A stretch of 64,000 nucleotides of DNA from Geoanaerobacter pelophilus (GTDB lineage: Bacteria; Desulfobacterota; Desulfuromonadia; Geobacterales; DSM-12255). Numbering within the stretch: position 1 is the stretch's first letter; each line of letters starts with the position of its first letter. The DNA is taken from the NCBI RefSeq assembly GCF_018476885.1, contig NZ_JAHCVJ010000003.1, forward strand, positions 62,001 to 126,000, given 5' to 3'. The position numbers were made by a program, and so were the translations under genes. Below, one piece after another: positions 17,365 to 25,170 of the stretch. The notes beneath the pieces are model-generated. The model saw nothing but the letters and a program-made list of their open reading frames with translations, did not search any database and was not told where the DNA came from.

Positions 17365-17391
17365 TTCGAGTCCATTACACGCACCATTAAA
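17365..17391 (+). repeat. attR: degraded copy of tRNA-Leu 3' end
   Basis: TTCGAGTCCATT and CGCACCATTAAA repeat the tRNA-Leu end. They are separated by ACA instead of CCAC, so this copy cannot form a functional acceptor stem. It is directly followed by a strong terminator hairpin that was presumably the original terminator of the tRNA. Confidence 0.85.
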
Positions 17392-17433
17392 AGAGAAAGG
17401 GTTACGAGTCACATCGTAACCCTTTCTCTTTTT
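17391..17433. terminator. Strong hairpin terminator, original terminator of tRNA-Leu; possibly bidirectional
   Basis: A 17-bp perfect stem AAGAGAAAGGGTTACGA (17391-17407) / complement (17414-17430), 6-base loop, then TTTTTT. On the minus strand it ends the sensor kinase transcript with a shorter T-run. Confidence 0.88.
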
Positions 17434-17525
17434 TCTATCTCACCCCAAAGACTTTGAATAAAACTTTCTCCCCCCACATCCTCCGTGCTTTAACAGTACC
17501 AGAACCCTGCAGATCAGCGATGTGA

Positions 17526-18686
17526 TCACGCAGTCTGCATCAAGGTCAATCTAAAGAGCGTTCCACCCTCTTCCGATGTCGTAAAATCTACAATACCGCC
17601 AAGCACTTTTTCCCCGAAAAATTTCATTGAATAGGTGCCGAGTCCATGACCAAGTCCCTCCTTGGTGGTGAAGTTCCGTTTGAAGATCCTGAGGGCATGT
17701 TCTTCCGGGATATGCTTGCTGTTCCAGACCGCGAATGTAACGGAGTTGCCACCCAGTTCGGTAAAAACCTTTACTTCACCACCCGGCTCAGTGGCTTCGA
17801 GCGCATTTTTCACCATATTTACCAGGATGCGCCCCACAATTGCCGGATCAGTCAAAAACGATGTAGATTCTTCCGGTTTACTGATTGCCAGATTGATTGT
17901 TCGGCAGAGTTGGTGCCCCGAAAAAGTCTCTTGCAGGTCATCAAGAATGCTGTTCACTGAAACTGTGCTGTAAAGTGGCTGGTAGGTGTGGGACATGGAA
18001 CTGGACAGCGTCTGCTGCATTGAGAATTCCTGGACGGTTCGCTGAATGAGTTTCTGGATCTCTCCGAAACGATCGGCATCCCACACGCCTTTATGATGGA
18101 AAAGATCGCTTTTCCCCAATAAACCGGTCATCAGGTTATTAATGTCGTGAAAAAAAGCACTTTCAAGGTTTGCCCGTTGCTGTTGAATGCTGATGTCATG
18201 CAGGAACATGAGAATGTACTTCTTGCCTCCCATTCGTATCGGACAACACCGCACCTGGAAATATAGGTCAACCTCCTTGTTGTCCCTCTCGACCATTACT
18301 GAACATGCTCCTTCCTGAGGCTGTTCAGTGGAGAGGGCAGCCATGATTGATATCACTGCTCCGCAGGTAGCACAATAAGGGGAAGTACCGCAACCATCAG
18401 GCATCTCGCAAGCGTGGACACAACGGACATATTCACCTGGACGAAGCCCCAATACCTCTGGGGCATCTTCGATACCCATCAATTTAAGGAAAGATTCGTT
18501 AAGGGCAATAATCTGGCGATGCTCATTGAGGACTGCAAACAGGCCATTGGCAACGGACATCAGTCCGTCAACCAAGGGATTGTGGGAAACTGTCGTTACA
18601 TCGGATTCCAGTTCCTCGACCGATGCGCGTTCCGGTGGGGCAAAATGGGTACGCTTCACCACTGTGCTATATTTATTGAATGTCAT
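17526..18686 (-). CDS. PAS-domain sensor histidine kinase with Cys cluster
   Basis: 386 residues, no membrane segment. The PAS-like domain (~38-165) includes a cysteine cluster: Cys89, 93, 99, 105 and 108 within CVHACEMPDGCGTSPYCATC. The DHp helix has the divergent H-box ESAFFHDINNLMTGL (His180). The catalytic domain has the N-box NMVKNALEATEPGGE and a G2-like GLGHGLGTYSMK. It probably autophosphorylates in response to a signal sensed by the PAS region; the Cys set may bind metal or sense redox (inference). No response regulator is adjacent, so the partner is encoded elsewhere. It flanks attR but is chromosomal in character. Confidence 0.85.
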   Translation of the reverse strand: MTFNKYSTVVKRTHFAPPERASVEELESDVTTVSHNPLVDGLMSVANGLFAVLNEHRQIIALNESFLKLMGIEDAPEVLGLRPGEYVRCVHACEMPDGCGTSPYCATCGAVISIMAALSTEQPQEGACSVMVERDNKEVDLYFQVRCCPIRMGGKKYILMFLHDISIQQQRANLESAFFHDINNLMTGLLGKSDLFHHKGVWDADRFGEIQKLIQRTVQEFSMQQTLSSSMSHTYQPLYSTVSVNSILDDLQETFSGHQLCRTINLAISKPEESTSFLTDPAIVGRILVNMVKNALEATEPGGEVKVFTELGGNSVTFAVWNSKHIPEEHALRIFKRNFTTKEGLGHGLGTYSMKFFGEKVLGGIVDFTTSEEGGTLFRLTLMQTA

Positions 18687-18799
18687 TACATTAAATCCCC
18701 TGCTTAATTGTATTATCGGGATTTAACAATAACAGATGGTTACAGTTGGGCAAGCAAATTCCTTAGTTATCTATTATTTTTAACTGCCAACTGTTTGCT

Positions 18800-19045
18800 C
18801 TATTTCCCGGCAAGCAGCAGATTGGCCTTGTTGAAAGCAGTCTCCATGTCAGGAAGATGGCTCAATTCAGGAACCACCTGGATGTAACGGACGATCCCCT
18901 CCGTATCCACGAGAATCACAGCCCGAGCGAGAAACAGACTCTCTTCCTGCAACAGACCGAGTGAACGGCCAAACGAACCATCTCTATAATCTGAAAGAAA
19001 GGTGATCCCTGAAAGTTTAGATTCCTCGACAACTTGAATCAGCTG
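18800..19045 (-). pseudogene. Thiol peroxidase (Tpx) C-terminal remnant
   Basis: About 81 codons ending in TAG at 18800-18802 and reading FLSDYRDGSFGRSLGLLQEE ... LFLARAVILVDTEGIVRY ... PELSHLPDMETAFNKA. This matches the C-terminal half of Tpx/peroxiredoxins (LSD-x-RDG-x-FG, L-x-ARAVFVVD, Y-x-x-x-VPE). The N-terminal half with the peroxidatic Cys is absent. The frame abuts the stop region of the cytochrome gene upstream, with no start codon or ribosome site. A deletion that removed the gene's 5' half is the simplest reading. Confidence 0.8.
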
Positions 19046-19053
19046 TTAATCTC

Positions 19054-19383
19054 CTATTTGCTATCAGGCTTATGGTGACAGCGCGTGCAGTTATCCTTGA
19101 TCATGAAGGCTTTCTTGCCATCATGGCATCTTCCACAATACTTGCCGGCATACAGCTCATTCATGGTTATCTTGACAGTCCCCTTCTTCATCTTGGGGAA
19201 AACCTCCGGATTATGACAGTCTGAGCAGGTTAACCCGGCATTCTTGTGTACTGTGCCATCGAAGAGAACTGTTCCCATTGGACTATTATTGAATTCCAGT
19301 GTCTTGCCTGAGCCAACAGCAAGAGCATTGCTACCCGCCGCAACCATCATCATCAAACTTAATGTTCCGATCCGTTTATTCAT
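19054..19383 (-). CDS. Small periplasmic triheme c-type cytochrome (c7-type)
   Basis: 109 residues from the ATG at 19383 (CAAGGAGG upstream; the frame extends further 5' without one). Signal peptide MNKRIGTLSLMMMVAAGSNA, then three heme motifs CSDCH, CGRCH and CTRCH, with additional His (VHKNAGLTC, RCHHK) able to act as axial ligands. The spacing fits the class III/c7-like triheme family abundant in Geobacter, which shuttles electrons in the periplasm. The preceding gene has been deleted down to the Tpx remnant on its 3' side. Confidence 0.88.
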   Translation of the reverse strand: MNKRIGTLSLMMMVAAGSNALAVGSGKTLEFNNSPMGTVLFDGTVHKNAGLTCSDCHNPEVFPKMKKGTVKITMNELYAGKYCGRCHDGKKAFMIKDNCTRCHHKPDSK

Positions 19384-19997
19384 GATAATGCCTCCTTGAG
19401 AAGTTCTGTTTTTTCTGAATTTATTTATCCGCATCTTGCAGTGATGACTTGCTTGGTGTTAGCTCATCTGCCTTAACCTCCGTTGTGAACCATACGCAGT
19501 TTTCATACCAGAGAAACAAGGATAAAATATTAAACAATATCGAATATTTATTAAGTACTACTCCACCATTCGACGACAATTTAACTGCAATAATTATTGC
19601 AAAGGAAAGCAGGAGGTGTGATCAACTCACATAGCCAGACTGAAGCAGTTAGAATGGCTACATTGTTTACGTGCGAGGCAAAAGTTGCATGTTTACCACC
19701 CATGGCCATGTCATCTACTACAGAACGTAGCATGAAGCTCTTAATTACGGGGTCGATCTCTGCGATAATCTCATTAGTCTGTTTTATTGAGGGGAGAAGA
19801 ATTGGAACAAAAGGGATTGCAGCGTTGATAAACGCTTTAGGCAGAGGGGTTAACCATTTGTGAGGGCTGTGTGTTTAACATGACTCAATCAAGGAAAGTT
19901 TTCTGCTACTTGAGATTGATAACTGCACCGATCGTGGTATCATTAAATATATTTAAACATCTAAAGAACCCCTATCCGATGCCACCGTAGGTGTACT
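19384..19997. other. 614-base intergenic region between divergent cytochrome genes
   Basis: It must contain promoters for the two divergent triheme cytochrome genes. AT-rich in 19500-19600. An open frame ends at 19863 on the plus strand with a single hydrophobic stretch (LLITGSISAIISLVCFI), but it lacks a convincing ribosome site, so I leave it uncalled. I looked for a GEMM-type cyclic-dinucleotide riboswitch, common before Geobacter cytochromes, and did not see one. Confidence 0.5.
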
Positions 19998-20393
19998 ATG
20001 GTTAGGATGATAAGTACGCTGTCACTTCTTGCTGTTTTAGCGCTCCTTGCTTTCTACCTAAGAGCACCTCGAGCTGAACAGGTAGATCATCACGGCAATA
20101 TGGTCGATGTAGCATGTCCTACCTCAGGATGTCTCCTCTGTCACGATGGATCAATTGCCAAATCAGTCTCCAACTGTGTCGGAGTCAGATGCAATCTCAG
20201 TATTAATTCCCATCCTGTCGAAAGAACTTATCCGGCAAAAGATTCATTTGTTAACTATGGAGATGTTTTGAGAAGTGGGATTAATCTCAATGATGGCAAA
20301 GTTAACTGTATTTCCTGCCATGACCTGAGGAATCAAGAACAAAGACATCTCGTGGTAAATGGTAATTTATGTTTCAAGTGCCATATAAAATAA
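19998..20393 (+). CDS. Triheme c-type cytochrome
   Basis: 131 residues, ATG with GTAGGTG upstream. The N-terminal membrane anchor or signal sequence (STLSLLAVLALLAFYL) lacks an obvious cleavage site. Three CXXCH motifs follow: CLLCH (~residue 45), CISCH (~105) and CFKCH (~126). A non-heme CVGVRC pair lies between. This C-terminal CISCHDLR ... LCFKCH arrangement occurs in doubled-CXXCH and small Geobacter cytochromes. The function is electron transfer in the periplasm or at the inner membrane; the partner is unknown. Confidence 0.82.
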   Translation: MVRMISTLSLLAVLALLAFYLRAPRAEQVDHHGNMVDVACPTSGCLLCHDGSIAKSVSNCVGVRCNLSINSHPVERTYPAKDSFVNYGDVLRSGINLNDGKVNCISCHDLRNQEQRHLVVNGNLCFKCHIK

Positions 20394-20484
20394 ACACCAA
20401 CCATGGGGAGTTAAGCCCCCCCTGGATACAAATTACATTAGCGTGATGCACTGTCTTGCTTGCCACAAGGATTTATTGAAGGCG

Positions 20485-21486
20485 TCACGGAACCTTTCCC
20501 GTAAGGATCCCCGCGCCGTTTGGCAGATCGATATCCAGCCGTTTCAGGTCGACCAAGCCGGCCGTTGCCATCATCTCCAGCAGTTCCCCCTCGGAATAGG
20601 CCTGGCCCGACTCTGTTCCGATCAGCATGTTTAGTGAAAAAAGTGCCGGAAAAACCGGGGCATCCTTCGAATTATTGAGGATGAACTCCTGCACCATCAG
20701 CACTCCACCGGGCTCAAGGGCTGCCACCACTTTTTTTAGAAGTTGCGCGCATTCTTTCGGGCCTTCGCCATGAAGGATGTGCGACAGCCAGGCAGCATCA
20801 AACGATCCCAAGACGGCACCAGCCATAAAATCGCCATCCTCGAATGTCACCCGCTGCTCCAAACCAAAACGGGCAATGGTCTGTTCCGCGAACTTCCGGG
20901 TAGTAGGGAGATCGTAGACTACCGCTGCAAGCTGCTGATAGTGCCTGCAAAAATGAACGGCATAGGTTCCGGGTCCGCCGCCAAGATCAAGCAGCTTCTT
21001 CCGCCCTGCCAGGTCAAGATGCGGAACAATCTTCGGTGCCACCATCATGGCCAGATTGAACATCCCCATCTCGAAACACTCGCGCACTTTGTCATCATCG
21101 GCGTGAGACACACGGCTGCGTACCGGTTGACCATTCCTGACCGCCTCATCAAGGAGGTTCCAGCCAGCCATCAGGTGATGATGATGCTGGATGATATAAC
21201 CGAGGTATGCTGGCGAATTATGAGAAAGAAACTCAACGGCAAATGGGGTTGACTGATAGAGATCGCCGCTCTTTTCCAAAAGATTGAGGCTGGCAAGGGC
21301 GTCAAGCAGCATCCCCAAGCCACGAAGATTTAGATCCAGCTTCTTGGCAAGCTCGGCCGCAGTTGCCCCCTCATCTGAAAGCGCTGTGAAGATATCGAGC
21401 TTTACCCCGGCATGCAGCGCACAACTGCTCCAGTAACCGCCTGAAAGCTGCAACAGGGTTGCCGGACTCCATTTTTGCGTTTCCAT
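20485..21486 (-). CDS. SAM-dependent O-methyltransferase, acetylserotonin/caffeate OMT-like
   Basis: 333 residues from the ATG at 21486 (AAGGAGGTTTT upstream). The N-terminal winged-helix dimerisation domain (~15-95; KLDIFTALSDEGATAAELAK) precedes a Rossmann methyltransferase domain with motif I LLDLGGGPGTYAVHFCR (~170) and the later DAAWLSHILHGEGPKECAQL. This two-domain layout is that of small-molecule O-methyltransferases (Methyltransf_2). Substrate unknown. It stands alone, convergent with the triheme cytochrome gene, and is followed on the same strand by nothing until the Tpx remnant. Confidence 0.85.
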   Translation of the reverse strand: METQKWSPATLLQLSGGYWSSCALHAGVKLDIFTALSDEGATAAELAKKLDLNLRGLGMLLDALASLNLLEKSGDLYQSTPFAVEFLSHNSPAYLGYIIQHHHHLMAGWNLLDEAVRNGQPVRSRVSHADDDKVRECFEMGMFNLAMMVAPKIVPHLDLAGRKKLLDLGGGPGTYAVHFCRHYQQLAAVVYDLPTTRKFAEQTIARFGLEQRVTFEDGDFMAGAVLGSFDAAWLSHILHGEGPKECAQLLKKVVAALEPGGVLMVQEFILNNSKDAPVFPALFSLNMLIGTESGQAYSEGELLEMMATAGLVDLKRLDIDLPNGAGILTGKVP

Positions 21487-21506
21487 AAAACCTCCTTGCG
21501 GGGATA

Positions 21507-22433
21507 TCAACTACAAGCAGTATCATGCAATGGCCCGGATTGTCTAGACCGGACCGCGTCAACATCGAAATGCGCAACGCCCCAGGCCAACAGTTCACCC
21601 GGTGCTGCCGACAGCATGGATAGTGGCGGGTTTTGTCCCAGGAAAGCGAGCGCTTTATGGATCAGCCTTACTCCTGTCTGGTGGATTCTGTCGCCCAAAG
21701 CGAGAGACACGGTATTGTCCCGTTTGGAAAGCTTCTCGCCTCCGGGCCCGGTAACCAGGGGCAAATGGGCGTAGTCTGGAACGGAAAACCGGAGAAGGTC
21801 CAAGAGATGGAGCTGGCGTGGAGTTGATGAGAGCAGGTCAGCACCCCGGACCACCTGGTTTACCCCCTGCAGCGCATCATCGACAACAACGGCAAGCTGG
21901 TAAGCAAACAGCCCATCGCTGCGTTTGATGACAAAATCGCCGCAGAGCGACGGCAGATGGAAGCGTTGCGGGCCAAGGATCAGGTCATCAAAGCAGATTA
22001 GCGCTTCCGATCCCCTGACCCGCCAGGCCCGCGCAGACTTCCCGGCTGGCAAACCATTGCGGCAGATTCCGGGATAAACCGTCTCACCATCGCCGTCATG
22101 AGGCGCGGTCGAAGCCCTGGCGATCTCGGCCCGCGAGCAGCCGCAGGGATAAGCAGCGCCGCTGGTTATGAGACGATCCAGCGCCTCCTGATAGGCCTCG
22201 CCCCGCTCACTCTGCCGGACCACCTCACCATCCCATTCAAACCCGAGCGATTCCAGGGTCCGCAAGATATCTTCGCTACACCCGGGAATCACGCGGGGCG
22301 TGTCCAAGTCCTCCATCCGCACCAGCCAGCGCCCCCCTTCTTGCCTGGCCATGGCGTAACTGCCGACCGCAGCAACCAGGGAACCGATATGCAGCGGCCC
22401 GGTAGGAGACGGCGCAAAGCGTCCGACGATCAT
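21507..22433 (-). CDS. gluQ: Glutamyl-Q tRNA(Asp) synthetase
   Basis: 308 residues, about the length of GluQRS, lacking the anticodon-binding domain of GluRS. Class I signatures are FAPSPTGPLHIGS (HIGH) and EKLSKRDN (KMSKS). A zinc site CGCSR ... YPGICR is present. It glutamylates queuosine in position 34 of tRNA-Asp. The start overlaps the stop of ppnP by 4 bases (ATGA), so the two are coupled. Confidence 0.93.
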   Translation of the reverse strand: MIVGRFAPSPTGPLHIGSLVAAVGSYAMARQEGGRWLVRMEDLDTPRVIPGCSEDILRTLESLGFEWDGEVVRQSERGEAYQEALDRLITSGAAYPCGCSRAEIARASTAPHDGDGETVYPGICRNGLPAGKSARAWRVRGSEALICFDDLILGPQRFHLPSLCGDFVIKRSDGLFAYQLAVVVDDALQGVNQVVRGADLLSSTPRQLHLLDLLRFSVPDYAHLPLVTGPGGEKLSKRDNTVSLALGDRIHQTGVRLIHKALAFLGQNPPLSMLSAAPGELLAWGVAHFDVDAVRSRQSGPLHDTACS

Positions 22434-22747
22434 TCAGGGAGAAACGAGCAGCAGTAATCGGAAACCGTGGCCACCTTCATGGTGAACGCCGAGTTTGACG
22501 GCACCTGGAATGACTCGCCGCCTGTGACCGCTTTCCAGTCGCCGCTGTCGCCAACCCGGTACTGGAGATCGCCGGCCAAGATCTCCATGATTTCAGCAAC
22601 GCCGGTATTGAAGGTATATTCACCTGGCAACATGATGCCGAGGGTCTTCTTGGTTCCATCGCCAAACTGGACGGTACGGCTGGTAACTGCACCATCAAAG
22701 TAGATATTGGCCTTCTTTACAACCGTAACATTAGTAAACTGGTCCAT
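22430..22747 (-). CDS. ppnP: Pyrimidine/purine nucleoside phosphorylase (DUF1255 family)
   Basis: 105 residues, full length of PpnP/YaiE. A cupin-like small protein cleaving nucleosides with phosphate. Recognisable segments are YFDGAVTSRTVQFGDGTKKT, MLPGEYTFNTG and GESFQVPSNSAFTM. Ribosome site GGAGAATTGC upstream. Confidence 0.93.
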   Translation of the reverse strand: MDQFTNVTVVKKANIYFDGAVTSRTVQFGDGTKKTLGIMLPGEYTFNTGVAEIMEILAGDLQYRVGDSGDWKAVTGGESFQVPSNSAFTMKVATVSDYCCSFLPE

Positions 22748-22792
22748 TGCAATTCTCCTTGTTGTAGATTAATTGGTAATGCCCTCAAACAG

Positions 22793-23833
22793 CTATTTCT
22801 CCCCAAGAATGCGCTTGATCCGCTCGGGAGTCTCCGGATGGGTAGAGAACAGCTCCAGCAGACTCCAGCGTCTCCCGCTCCCCTTCTCTCCAGCCTTCTT
22901 GTCATGTTCTGCCTGCAAACGCGCTAAGGTATCAGCATAGACCTGGGGCGGGATACTAGCCATTTTCAGGAAAGCGACTGCCGCATCGTCGGCCTCGTTT
23001 TCAAATTCCCGTGAATAACCAGCATCAATAAGGGCTGTCGGCAATGTTGCCGCGAGAGAAGTTATCGAGGTGATATCTCCAGTCAGGGCCGCTATGAGCA
23101 GGCCGGTTCCGGTGCTTTGCAGCACCTGGCGCAAGGCATGACGAGACCGTTCGTGGGCTGCTTCATGGGCCAAAACCCCGATCAGCTGATCTTTACCAAC
23201 GGCCAGTTCAACCATGGCATCCGTGACCACAATGGTCCCGCCAGGCAGCGCAAAGGCATTGGCGCCAACACTGGGAGCGCTACGCAGTTCGACCCGGTAC
23301 TGTTTAGCCGCCGGCAATTTTGCCTGCAAATCGCGGAAAACCGCTTTTGCCTGACGTTGTCGCTCTTCAGGCAGGGCGCTGGGCTTCATCAGATACTTAT
23401 CGAGGAAAGCCAGTGACTCTTTGCCCAATGCAGCTTCTGATGCAGCCGGGATTGCGAGTGCTACATGCTTGGCAATGGCCGGAACCGCGAATCTGATGAA
23501 GCAGACCACCACTGCCAGCGTCAGCACCAGAGCCAGGGTCGCCAGCGGCAGAGACCGTTCCCAGCGGTAGAGCAGACGGTGCAGCCGCCCGCCATCAACC
23601 CCGAGAAGTTGTTCCAGCTGTGCGTCTGTGGTCAATTCACAGAGTGCGCCATTGGCAAAGCGGATGGAACGGCGGCCACCGCCAACCTTTGGGGAAAGCC
23701 TGGCCGAATCAGCAGGGAGCCTGAGATCAAGACCGTCACCACGAATTTTCAGGTCAGTGCCGTCACGCTCAAGGGTAACCAGGCGACCGGCAGAACTCCG
23801 ACCGTCGTAATAATAGCCGCGGAAGGTGCTCAT
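22793..23833 (-). CDS. M48-family membrane metallopeptidase
   Basis: 346 residues. An N-terminal ~80-residue beta-rich domain (MSTFRGYYYDGRSSAGRLVT) precedes one transmembrane helix (~95-118, LPLATLALVLTLAVVVCFI). The peptidase domain then has HEAAHERSRH (zinc ligands and catalytic Glu, ~residue 225), upstream ALPGGTIVVTDAMVEL, and EFENEADDAAV carrying the third ligand Glu. This is the M48/YcaL-like architecture of envelope quality-control proteases. Its start overlaps the DUF898 gene's stop (ATGA), a known M48-DUF898 pairing. Confidence 0.9.
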   Translation of the reverse strand: MSTFRGYYYDGRSSAGRLVTLERDGTDLKIRGDGLDLRLPADSARLSPKVGGGRRSIRFANGALCELTTDAQLEQLLGVDGGRLHRLLYRWERSLPLATLALVLTLAVVVCFIRFAVPAIAKHVALAIPAASEAALGKESLAFLDKYLMKPSALPEERQRQAKAVFRDLQAKLPAAKQYRVELRSAPSVGANAFALPGGTIVVTDAMVELAVGKDQLIGVLAHEAAHERSRHALRQVLQSTGTGLLIAALTGDITSITSLAATLPTALIDAGYSREFENEADDAAVAFLKMASIPPQVYADTLARLQAEHDKKAGEKGSGRRWSLLELFSTHPETPERIKRILGEK

Positions 23834-25128
23834 AAACCGATATCAATCCCGAACATATCGCCAATCTCCTCGCCGGCCGGGCCGACACCGGTGTGCCCCC
23901 AACCAAGGAAACCTTCCATGTCGTCACCCAGAGCAACCGCCAGGTTCTCCATCTTGTAGCGGGTTATCCGGATCGAGGCCCACGGCACCAGCAGCCCGAA
24001 GGAAAAAAGGATCGCTATGGCACTGGAGAGATAAAGCCATGCCATATCCCTCACCCTCAGGGTGCTGATAAAGTGGCTCTTACTGATCCGAGTGGCGTTC
24101 CAGGTAAGATTGGTCAGGCTCGTTCTGATGTAAATGACAAAATAGAGGTACATCAGGTTGAATGATAAAAAGGTTACCACCATAACCGCGGCAACTGCCT
24201 TGGCAGAGACGTTACCACTGCTCTCCCCGATATCCCTGAACAGAGGCAGGAACTCGGACCAGGCTGCTGAAAAAAGCCCCAGAAAGGCCACAACTGCAAT
24301 GACGATCAGGATGAACCAGGCAATGGCCTTGATAAAGAGAACATAGAACTCCTTTGCCGAGGCAGCAAAGGCGAATCGGGTCCGGCCATAGCCGCTGTTC
24401 TCAACGAAAAACTTCCTCTGTCGGTATACCATGTACGGAAAAATCAAGCCAAGGGTAAACGGGATGAGCATCGGCAATCCGGCAAATACCAGGTAGGCCT
24501 CGCGGTAATCGGGATTAAAGGTGAACCGGATGTTGCGATGATCCGAGTTGCGCAGATTGAAGGCACGAGAGCGCACGATCAGCCATGGCATCCCCAGAAA
24601 GAACAGCAGGCCAAGAACAGAGGTCAGCACCGGGCTGACCTTGTTGCCGATCGAATACAGAAGAAAGAAGACCGCAGCAATCAGCCATCCTCTGAACAGG
24701 ATTTTAGGATCGGCCAGGTAATCAAACGCGGCTTTCCCCAAGAAGGTATTGCCATAAAAGTACTGCCGTTTGCGGACCTTGGCCCAAGCGGAATAGACTC
24801 CGAGGGTTAGTATCTTCAACAGGGTATTGACGATCCAGATGCCGAAATACTCTTTGGCATTTCCAGTGAACGAGAGCTTGATCTTGCGCTGACTCTGGGG
24901 CGGAACATCGGGTATCCTGCCATCGGAAAGACTGTCCGAGAGGACCGGTGACGGTAGAGGCTCTGTGGCCTCCGCTGCCAATGACGGTGCAGCGACAGTC
25001 GCCTCGGCAAGTGTGAATTTCTGGCGGCATTGCGGACAAGTCGCAGTAACAACGCCGGCCGGTATGGCTGAATCATCGATCTCGCGGCTGAAAGAGCAAT
25101 GAGGGCAGGTGATCTTTAGTATAGGCAT
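23830..25128 (-). CDS. DUF898 (YjgN-like) membrane protein with N-terminal zinc ribbon
   Basis: 432 residues. A zinc ribbon, CPHCSF ... CPQCRQKF, occupies residues ~9-41 (MJ0042-type). After a Pro/Ser-rich linker, the DUF898 domain begins with KIKLSFTGNAKEYFGIWIVN. At least eight hydrophobic helices follow, with repeats of the family motif YRQRKFFVENSGYGRTRF. The function of DUF898 proteins is not established; the coupled M48 protease suggests membrane-protein handling. The N-terminal zinc ribbon is an added module relative to the short YjgN form. Confidence 0.88.
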   Translation of the reverse strand: MPILKITCPHCSFSREIDDSAIPAGVVTATCPQCRQKFTLAEATVAAPSLAAEATEPLPSPVLSDSLSDGRIPDVPPQSQRKIKLSFTGNAKEYFGIWIVNTLLKILTLGVYSAWAKVRKRQYFYGNTFLGKAAFDYLADPKILFRGWLIAAVFFLLYSIGNKVSPVLTSVLGLLFFLGMPWLIVRSRAFNLRNSDHRNIRFTFNPDYREAYLVFAGLPMLIPFTLGLIFPYMVYRQRKFFVENSGYGRTRFAFAASAKEFYVLFIKAIAWFILIVIAVVAFLGLFSAAWSEFLPLFRDIGESSGNVSAKAVAAVMVVTFLSFNLMYLYFVIYIRTSLTNLTWNATRISKSHFISTLRVRDMAWLYLSSAIAILFSFGLLVPWASIRITRYKMENLAVALGDDMEGFLGWGHTGVGPAGEEIGDMFGIDIGL

Positions 25129-25170
25129 GCAATTCTCACGGAGTAACAGTAACTTGAAATTTGAGGTTAT

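Larger units (their letters stand above)
9686..17391 (+). mobile_element. Integrative element of about 7.7 kb in tRNA-Leu(GAG)
   Basis: Bounded by attL and attR. It starts with a P4-type integrase and carries, all on the plus strand, a small ORF, an unknown HTH-like protein, an AlpA-like regulator, a toprim primase, a DUF927 helicase, a C-type-lectin/FGE-fold cargo protein, a GGTAAC repeat cluster, a small protein and an AT-rich end. There are no capsid, portal, terminase or conjugation genes. The gene set (integrase, AlpA, primase-helicase, iteron-like cluster) resembles P4-like satellites or replicating islands rather than a complete prophage; this assignment is inference. The primase/helicase part is visibly GC-richer than the cargo gene and the right end. 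Confidence 0.88.

Noticed and set aside
17227-17457. 76-codon ORF crossing attR
   Set aside because: Runs through the attachment site and the terminator hairpin; an accident of AT-rich sequence.
19384-19500. GEMM-type (c-di-GMP/cGAMP) riboswitch upstream of the triheme cytochrome
   Set aside because: Looked for the conserved ACGCAAAG and GGTAA-type elements expected in Geobacter cytochrome leaders; not found here.
19597-19863. 88-codon ORF in the gap between the two triheme cytochrome genes
   Set aside because: One hydrophobic stretch only, no ribosome site, and no recognised family.
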